A stretch of 64,000 bases of DNA from Diphasiastrum complanatum (taxonomy: Eukaryota; Streptophyta; Lycopodiopsida; Lycopodiales; Lycopodiaceae): contig CM055093.1 in assembly GCA_029204225.1 (NCBI GenBank), positions 7,141,315 to 7,205,314 of the forward strand, read 5' to 3'. The notes under the pieces are model-generated. The model saw only the letters and a program-made list of their open reading frames with translations. It did no database searches and had not been told where the DNA came from. Below, one piece after another: positions 56,333-64,000 of this stretch. Each line of letters starts with the position of its first letter. The first letter of the stretch is position 1. The position numbers and the translations under genes are program-made.

Positions 56333-56640
56333 CGGGGTTGGCTCAGCTGGTTAGCTTCGCATCCGGAGTTTCTTTGGTCCCAGGTTTGAGCCTCCCCTTG
56401 GAAACCAAGAAGCATTGATTGTGTTAAAGTCAATCTCGAATTGTGTGGGAATTTTTTCGTTGTGTGATACAGAATCTCGACGTTTTTCAAGAAATCGTTG
56501 GAGTAAGCAACAAAGTGGAAAAATTTTGGATTGCTCTTCCCGTGGATCACTTATTTTGAAGTGTAATCGGTTGTGTGGTATGTGCACTACCAGGTATACA
56601 GTAGATTTGATTGGTTTTTTAAAGTAAATTTCCGGTTTTC
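56333..56640 (+). mobile_element. tRNA-derived SINE-like element
   Basis: The head contains a pol III A box TGGCTCAGCTGG (56339-56350), matching TRGYNNARNNG, and a B box GGTTTGAGCC (56384-56393), one change from GGTTCRANNCC, 45 nt apart as in tRNAs. The tRNA fold is imperfect, so a functional tRNA is unlikely. The body to about 56640 is unrelated to tRNA. No clear poly(A)/T tail or target duplication is seen, so the right end is approximate. Confidence 0.55.
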
Positions 56641-56926
56641 AATTCACTTGTGTTGTCGATTACTTCATTAGGAGCACTTTTCCGATAGCAACGAATTCAA
56701 CAAGAGGTAAGGCTGGTTTTTACAATTTTTTGTTCTTCACATAACGGTGATTTATGTGTTTAATATTGGGCATCTTTTGCTTTTGTGATGAAGCCGGTTT
56801 TGGGCTTAAATCCAAGAAAAGCAAGAAAAGAGACACAATAAGGCTAACTTTCTGTGTAGAGTGTTGGTGGCTTCTTACAGGATTTGCATGGCGGTTTCTT
56901 TGTGATTTATAGGTTCATGCTATATT
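56641..56926. other. no gene recognised
   Basis: AT-rich spacer between the SINE-like segment and a copia relic. Confidence 0.35.
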
Positions 56927-58640
56927 TAGCACTTTCACATAAAGTTCTATTCTTCCTTTCAGCCACTCCATTTTGTTGTGGGGTCCTTAATGTTGTATAC
57001 TCCTTCTTGATCCCATGCTCATCACAAAAGGCCTTGAACTTGGTAGATATGTACTCACCACCATTGTCACTCCTTAAGCACTTGATCCTTGTGGAAAATT
57101 GGTTCTCCCTTGCATTCTTGAACTTGATAAAGACATCATACACTTCATCCTTGTTCTTTGGTAGATAGATCCAACAAAATCTACTAAAATCATCAATGAA
57201 TGTTACATACATCTTAGCTCCACTATTGTTGATTGTAGTAAATCCATGAATATCTGAATGTACAAGTTGAAAAGGCTTTGTAGATTTAGATATAGATCTA
57301 GTATAAGGTACTCTATGTGACTTAGACAAAGCACAAGACTCACAAACATGTTTGATGCCACTTAAGGAACTTGGAAGACCTATCACAATCTTCTTCCTAG
57401 ACATTACCTCCAATGACTTGAAGCTGAGGTGTCCCATCCTTTTATGCCAAACCTCCTGAATAGTTATTTTCTCCCTTGCAACACATCCAACTTGGTTATC
57501 AATAACACGAGCATCTAGTTTGAACAACTTTCCTTGCCTTTTACCTTTTCAGATCAAGACATCCTTCCTTTTGATCATACAACCATCTCCATCAAACTCT
57601 ACCTTGAGGCCTTACTTAGCATTTGATTCACACTAAGCAAATTCTTGGTAATAGATGGAATTAACAAGACATCCTCCAAATGAACATTCCTATTTGTAGA
57701 GAGAGAAATAGGAATTGTGCCAATCCCTTTGATTGCACACTCACCATCATTGGCCGTGTAGATCACCCTCTTGTCATCTCCATATGCCAACAAATAAGTG
57801 AAGTAATCTTTGTAAAATGTCATGTGTGAACTTGCTCCACTATCAATCCACCAAGGATCTAGATCTCCATCATTAGCAAGCATACATGAAGACATCACAA
57901 AAGCATCATCATTTGCATCTTGAACATCCAAACCATCCTAATCAAGAGTAAGATTACCTTGCTTGTCTCCTTGATCTCTATTCTTCTTGTAGCAATCACT
58001 TGCAAAGTGTCCTTTGATGCCACAATAGAAACACTTGAGCTTTGATCTATCTTTTTTTTTGCCACTTGAAGAAGCATCCATTTGATCTTGCCCTTTAGAC
58101 CACTTACTTTTGGTTTTGCCCTTGAATTTTCCCTTTGTGAACATAGCATCCTCTTGAAGTATCGATGTAGATCCACCTCTTGCTTGAAGCCTATATTCCT
58201 CATTGATCAAGATCTCTTAAAGATCCATCAAACTTGGCAAAGTCTTTTGACTATCAATACTTTGAACAATGTTAGCATGAGCATCCAACAAGCCATTAAG
58301 AATTACTTGAATAAGCTCTCCTTCCTTAATGCTTTCATTAATGCAAGCCAACTCATCATTCAATGCTTTCATCCTCAAAGCAAAAGTACTTGGACTTTCT
58401 TCATTCTATTGCAAACAAGAAAAGATTTGCCTCCTTAGAATCGACACTCTAGAAGTAGACTTAGATTCATAGAGCTTCTTCAATGAATCCCAAGCTTCCA
58501 AAGATGATGTGCACTTACCAACTTCCTTGAGAAGCTCATTGGTAACATTCATCTTTATCATGTGTAGAGCCTTCTTGGCCCTCTTGTCATACCTCACTTG
58601 ATCTTGTTGTGTTGATGGTCTCTCGTAGCCGTCTACGGTG
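56927..58640 (-). pseudogene. copia relic: gag, protease, integrase core, same family as the intact element
   Basis: Reading right to left: Gag (RAKKALHMIKMNVTNELLKE near 58595), zinc knuckle CFYCGIKGHFASDC (about 58034-57993), protease active site WWIDSGASSHM (57855), pre-integrase WHKRMGH (57445), integrase catalytic D in LVHSDIHG (57260), D in RSDNGGEY (57080) and E in NGVAERKN (56975). It is cut off just after this, at about 56927. Stops lie at 58409, 58219, 57939, 57613 and 57549. RT, RNase H and LTRs are absent. Its protein layout follows that of the intact polyprotein closely. Confidence 0.9.
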
Positions 58641-59258
58641 ATACTATGAAGACACCTTTACCATAGATCTTGTTTGAGGTGCATTTCAAGAGTTCTTCTC
58701 ATTTTCTTCTATTTTTCTTTTCTTTCCTCGTGTCTTATGATTAGACTTATTTTTTTCCATGTATATTCCTACCCAAATTTTTTACAATACCCTCTATTTG
58801 ATACTCTTGGAAAATACAAAAAATATGTGAACACTTCGATTTTTAAGCACAGACTCAAAAGATATTTTTCGATCCTTTGTAATTTTTTCGATACCTTTTT
58901 TTTTTGTCCCTTGTAAATCTCTACATACTTTGAAAATTTTGATACTCGACTCTGATTTTTCACATTTTTTCGAGATGGGATCGACTCAAAAAATTTGTCA
59001 TTTTTCGAGACATCGAGATTTTTTCGAGTCCTATATAGAATTCCACCGACATTTCTCATGATAGCTTGCATCCGCTGCCTACCCTCAAATTTTCTATAAA
59101 TTCATCACACACTCCTTCCTTGTTTCATAATTATCAGGAGAGCTCATGTCAGATTGGCAAATCTCTGGTGCTTTTCCGGACTTTTCATCCAACTCAGCCG
59201 ATTTCAACTGCACACTGATCGCTCTCAAAATACTTTCATACAAACTTGCCATGCAAAT
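58641..59258. other. no gene; T-rich with CGAG words
   Basis: AT-rich segment with repeated TTTTTTCGAG/CGAGATTTTT words. No protein family. Confidence 0.35.
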
Positions 59259-59530
59259 CCAGTCGCCATCTTTAGCTCTATCTACATCTGCCATCTTTCA
59301 CAGGTATCCTATGTTTGTATCCGCCATCTGTATCTGCTATTTGTATATGCCATCTGCATCCGCCATCTTCAGCTCTATTTGTATCCGCCATCTTTCACAG
59401 GTACCCTCTCTTTGTATCCGCCACTGTACATATCAGTTCCATCTGCCCACCACCAACAAATAGTTTCATCCCACCACAAAATTTGAATCCGCCAACTTGT
59501 ATCCGCCATCTACTTTATCTCCAGCCGCCA
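59259..59530 (+). repeat. minisatellite with TATCCGCCATC core
   Basis: At least ten diverged copies of TATCYGCCATCT-like words, including two larger blocks that share CCGCCATCTTTCACAGGTA (59296 and 59384). Confidence 0.75.
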
Positions 59531-59639
59531 TATTACGTATTAGCATCAAATTCCATCCAATGATGACCCTTTTTGCATCCAACGACCACCTTTTTTTTCT
59601 CTTTTCACTGGATCCGTCACTGTCATTCTGCTTTCTAAA

Positions 59640-59850
59640 TTTTTTTGAGTTCGTCTATTTTTTTACTTTCTGAATTCTTCCGAGTTTCATCTCTTTTCGA
59701 GTTTCATCTGTTTTTCGAGTTCGTCTATCTTTCGAGTTTCGTCTGTCTTTCGACTTCGTCTATCTTTTCAAGTTTTGTCTATTTTTCGAGTTTCTTTGTT
59801 TTTTCGAGTCTCCTCACTTTTCGATACCTCTGCATCTTTTCGATCCATTT
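59640..59850 (+). repeat. polypyrimidine minisatellite, TTTCGAGTTTCGTCTATC
   Basis: About nine diverged units of 18-22 bp of the form TTTTTCGAGTT(T)CGTCTATC, ending just before the ATG at 59881. It may be the leader of the following relic. Confidence 0.75.
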
Positions 59851-59880
59851 GCATTCCTCACCACTACAAACACTCCAAAA

Positions 59881-62337
59881 ATGGCCGAATCAGATTCCGA
59901 ACACAATGCTGACGTACCAGAGATGCCTCCAACATTAAAATTGGTTCCATGTGAACACACTGCCATGCTCCCGTGGTACAACCAAGCACAAATGCTCTTC
60001 CAAATGCTTGCTTTCACAGTTCCTCAGTGGAAGGGACATCAGAGCCTCTACCTTATGTACCAGGCTTCATTAAATTTTGCAGCCAAAGAGCTGATGTTCC
60101 GTGCTGATATTCCCAATCTTCAGCTCTATTTCTACTTGGCTGTTAGCACTACCTTCGGCTTCCCAAGTGGTCATAAAGAGAAACCGGTAAAGCTGACCAA
60201 CATGATGCAGCAATCCTATGCCAAGTTCCTTGACACCTCAGTCGACAAGTGAAAGAACAAGGTCGGCCTCCTCCTCAAAGCCATCAAATTCAAGGAATTA
60301 GGAGCTGCCTGTGCCTACCTCACAAGGTACACATTTACGCACAAGGCACATCTATTGCGGATTCCACTCCATATTTTTGCCATGATTGCCGAATCCTACG
60401 AAGCCCGACATAACATGTATAATTGGGCCAGATTTATCTCTAGACAGTTGACCCATCTCCTCCAAAAGAGAGCCCCAGTCACATCATTGGGCTACATCTT
60501 TTTTGATCTTGCTCAAAGTCAGTCGTCATGTGACTTGAAGCTTGCGTTGCTGAAAGTTATGGAAGGGTTGCAAACTGAAAGGGCCAAGAGATTAGAAGAG
60601 CAGAATCAGTTTTCAAATTAGCTTCAGTCTGTCCAAGAGGTGCAAGACTAGTTTGAGCGCCGATTAGATCTCATGACTCAAGAAAATAAGAGACTAACTG
60701 ACGTGATGACAATAGTCAAGCAACCAATCAGGCTAGAGGATATAAAACTTCCAGTTCCATCTTCAGGAGCAACAATAAAAATGAAAAAGTATATCTCTTT
60801 AATCCAGAGACACAAAGCCCTGAAGAGGAACCATCAAGTTTTAGAAGACGAAAGCAACAAGAAGCTGTCAACACTCAAAGAGAGCATTAACAAGATCCAC
60901 GAGGAACTTTTCCTGTCAAAGCAACAAATGGACCTCTTATGGAATATGATCTGTAGACTCGACGCAGGTATATTAGTGCAGAAAAAAGATGACCATAATG
61001 TTGATGCTGGAGCTCCTGAGCAAAGCCGACCCATCCGAGATGTTGGTTTTGGCATGCCATATCAAGGTTCCACAGTTGGCTCTCTCTGCAAACCTATCGT
61101 GGACTCCTCCACTTATGACCAGTTGTCCCACTCGCCTTCTTGTTTTTCTGAACCTTTTTCATCCTGCCAACCTTCAGCACTTCTATTCACTTGTTCAACC
61201 ACATCCACTTCTGACACCATACCCCCTACACCGCCTCTTAAAATTGATGACCATTTTCTAAAATAGTTCATTTCACAAACAGCTCAATATAACCTCATAT
61301 CTAATCCACTACCCTCCACTCGTAAACTATTTTCACCTCCATCACCACCTGATTTTAATTTTCTGATCAAGATCCACTTGATGAGATTGTGCAGTCTACT
61401 ATGGGACTTTCTTCATCCCCTCCAGAAGAAAAGAGCAATATCTTCACTGGATCAAAGTCTGAGGGTTCAATACCAAGGATTCTTGATACGAAGAGTGCCA
61501 CAACCTTGGACGACTATTTGGCAAGGCCCTCAAGGAAGCTGCCTGAGAAATCCATAGAAAAGATCAAAAGCCGGTACGACAATCGGAAAGAATCTGATGA
61601 ATTCCGGAAGACCTATAAGAAAGGCGAACGAGGGGGGGGGGGGCTAAGCTAAAGTTTGGATACGCCTATAGAGGAAGTGCAGATACTGTAGTCCAAGAAA
61701 GTGTAGATTATTGTTTATCCATAGCCTTTCTCATGGCTTTGGAGTGCTACTGGAATAAGGGGCTACCACTCATAAAGCTGGACGTAAATCAACCTTTGCA
61801 ATCAGAAGCCACAACTGCCCAGGCTACCACATCCCCACAAACTTGAGCAATTTCACCAAATACCAAGGCTTTCATGGACATGTTCGATGATTCCGACCCC
61901 CTTGGAGCTTCAAAAAATTTTGAGATGCCCAAAAGACTAGGACTCTTTGAATCCCAATCCCAGGGAAAAGGATTCAAACAGTTCCATGACAGTTCTACAG
62001 TTTTTGTTTCCTCATTCCAAACAGATCAACAAGATACAATAGCTGATCAAGCACCAGACACCATTCGGGTCGGCCATGTGGTTAAATCTCTAAAGTAGTT
62101 CAATGCCACGGTGCTATAAGGGTTTGCAGAAGAGGATATCTTTGAAGAAGAAGAATTGTCGACACCACCTCCATGCCAAACAGGAATAGTACCACCAGCT
62201 CCTTCTATTGTTACTACCTCCACCTTAGTAGATTTTGGTGATGCTCTTGGTTTAGTTTCAAACCTTGCGCAAGTGATACAGTCTATGCTAGATGCAAAAA
62301 AAAGAAATGGAGCAATGCATTTCAGATTTGGGTTCTA
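59881..62337 (+). pseudogene. second extra-ORF relic: helical domain plus coiled coil
   Basis: ATG at 59881 opens 123 codons (MAESDSEHNADVPEMPP...) to a TGA at 60250. The same frame continues past stops at about 60619 and 60649. The helical domain covers about 59950-60560; it holds MYNWARFISRQLTHLL, which lines up with EPYNWFNIVFGELKRAI of the gypsy extra ORF. A coiled coil follows (about 60560-60960: MEGLQTERAKRLEEQNQ, LMTQENKRLTDVM, LEDESNKKLSTLKESINKI), then a Ser/Pro-rich tail, and further broken frames to 62337. No pol or LTR adjoins it. A decayed transposon-borne ORF is more likely than a host gene, because of the homology and the stops. Confidence 0.55.
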
Positions 62338-64000
62338 AAAACACTTTAATCAGACAGAAGACGATTCATCAAGTCTCAAACAATCATAACTCAATCCAGA
62401 GTGCTACAATTACTCTAATGAATTAATAGTCCCATTTCTAGCACCATTGCCAGAAATTAGCAACTATTTGTATCTTAATAGAGTTATCTATCTCCTATAA
62501 ATCTGGAGATTTAGACTGAACTTTGTACACGAGCACTTATAGACTTCAATCTGTAGTAGAATACCATCCACTAAGGTAAGCAAATTCCTCATGAGTAACA
62601 AATTACTTATTAAGAAAATGCTTGTGAGATCCACACAATTCAAGAATGTACTGGAGAATTTAGAGTTCAAATAACAGAGCTAAATCCTTGATTCTCCCAA
62701 TTGATCAAGAATTACTCATTATCTTAAGAATTCTCACATTTCCAGATATTCTTTTAATGACCTTTAAGTATTAATCTATGATCTGTCAATCATAAATATT
62801 TAGAACCTTATGATTCGTCAATCATAATTTACAAGGTTCCAAAACCATACTTAATCATTAAAAAATACTGGAGTATATGCACAACATACAACTCAGGAAA
62901 TATATGAATCATTCTGAAATCTTTTTTCACAAGGAAAAATATTGGATTCCAAAAATATTTTTCCAACCCGATTCTTAATTAGATTATGAGTTCCAAATTC
63001 TACAATCAACCAAGTAATTAAAGACCATTTTATACACCTGCCTTTAACAAGATAAACTCTATATAGTCGCCTAGAACAATATCTAGAGATTACAAAGTTT
63101 TGTTGAATTCCAACTTGGAACCATTAGGATCCAGTATCTCATTGGGCTCACAAGGATATTATCACTAATGAATCAAGTATTTTTCAACTGAGAAATACTC
63201 ATCCAAGACTTCAGTGTTCTATGCACACAATTCCTTGATGAATCCGACTGACTCATAAATTATGTGTCTTACAAGCAATACACAAAACAAATAGTTTCCG
63301 GTGAATTCTCTTCACACTGTCCATTTTACCAATGAACTTCCACATGAGTAATTCAACTACTCAAGTTAATTGCTCATGATTTAAATCTTAAATGTCTAGG
63401 TGCAAATCTTAATTGTATCGTACAACACCACATTTAGATCCATATCCAAATCACTTTTAAGTTAACCTATAGATATATCAGGACCGATCTGTTAACTCTG
63501 CAAGTAATTGTTAAACACATTACTTGATCATATATCTATATTCAACGACTAGGTTAAGTGCACCAAATAACCATAGTAACCAGGAATACATAGTAGATCC
63601 AAACAAGATTAATCGTGCACCTATGAGAATAATCTCACTATGACCCATTACATAAACACATTTGTCCTTATCTGGCAGATTTCTCGAAAATCTGCATATG
63701 TTACTCACATATATCATAACTCAGCTACAAAAAATTTTATTTCTCTTGAGTAAATAACATATCTGGGAAATCTCTGAAGTGAATAATTCCACATCACAAG
63801 TTTTCCAACCATCATACTTTTACCAACAAAATTCCATCAACCAATCAACCTACTTCAGATCTTAGTGCACAAACCAAGATTAGGTTGACCTATACAGCCA
63901 TCTTTGGACATAAGGTTAAGATTAAAGCTTTATTCCATCTAATCCAATCCATAACTAAATGGTACTTGCCAATCAATGAACCTTAACTTAATCTTTACCA
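62338..64000. other. no gene recognised
   Basis: AT-rich to the window end. No LTR end, primer site, tandem array or protein family is seen. Confidence 0.4.

Noticed and set aside
56333-56405. Functional tRNA gene
   Set aside because: The A and B boxes are good, but the acceptor stem and anticodon arm do not pair properly and the B box has a change.

Overview
This window looks like nuclear DNA of a vascular plant with a large, repeat-rich genome. The evidence is plant LTR retrotransposons of both the Ty1/copia and Ty3/gypsy superfamilies, initiator-Met and tRNA-Asp type primer binding sites, a spliced 2-oxoglutarate/Fe(II) dioxygenase gene, a decayed plant stearoyl-ACP desaturase gene, a STIG1-type cysteine-rich remnant, and long GA/CT microsatellites. 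I cannot fix the species. A non-angiosperm such as a fern is possible, but that is only an impression. There is no sign of bacterial, phage or CRISPR sequence.

Layout. 1-4.5 kb: a minus-strand dioxygenase gene with three exons, the only host gene here whose reading frame is complete. 4.9-5.6 kb: a broken copia reverse transcriptase. 7.3-8.9 kb: an archipelago of (GA)n tracts separated by a recurring AT-rich spacer. 9.4-11.3 kb: decayed open stretches that I do not recognise. 11.5-19.7 kb: a mosaic of at least four decayed copia pieces in both orientations. 19.7-23.3 kb: tandem duplications, unrecognised exon-like plus-strand stretches and an antisense STIG1-like remnant. 24.9-26.1 kb: a minus-strand acyl-ACP desaturase pseudogene. 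26.5-27.3 kb: a perfect hairpin and minisatellites. 27.3-28.1 kb: the 3' end of a minus-strand copia, cut off where a gypsy element begins.

28.1-44.9 kb is the centrepiece. A plus-strand gypsy element, placed in the Athila/Tat side by its tRNA-Asp type primer binding site and its RT sequence, carries stops and frameshifts in gag and pol, an extra ORF between pol and the 3' LTR, and a nested minus-strand copia. The copia (35326-41751) has two 655-bp LTRs differing at only 6 sites, a TTATA target duplication and an intact 1317-residue polyprotein. The gypsy LTRs differ at about 18 of 450 positions, so the insertion order read from the nesting agrees with the LTR divergence.

44.9-64 kb: a coiled-coil ORF that looks like the second half of the gypsy-type extra ORF, several decayed copia pieces in both orientations, a minus-strand relic of the same gypsy family (50.9-53.1 kb), a tRNA-derived SINE-like segment, another decayed minus-strand copia (56.9-58.6 kb), and a second divergent extra-ORF relic (59.9-62.3 kb). 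The two observations most worth following are the extra ORF with its alpha-helical plus coiled-coil plan, and the regularly spaced paired CCTTCG...CGAAGG motifs that flank the gypsy coding region and recur in the second gypsy relic.
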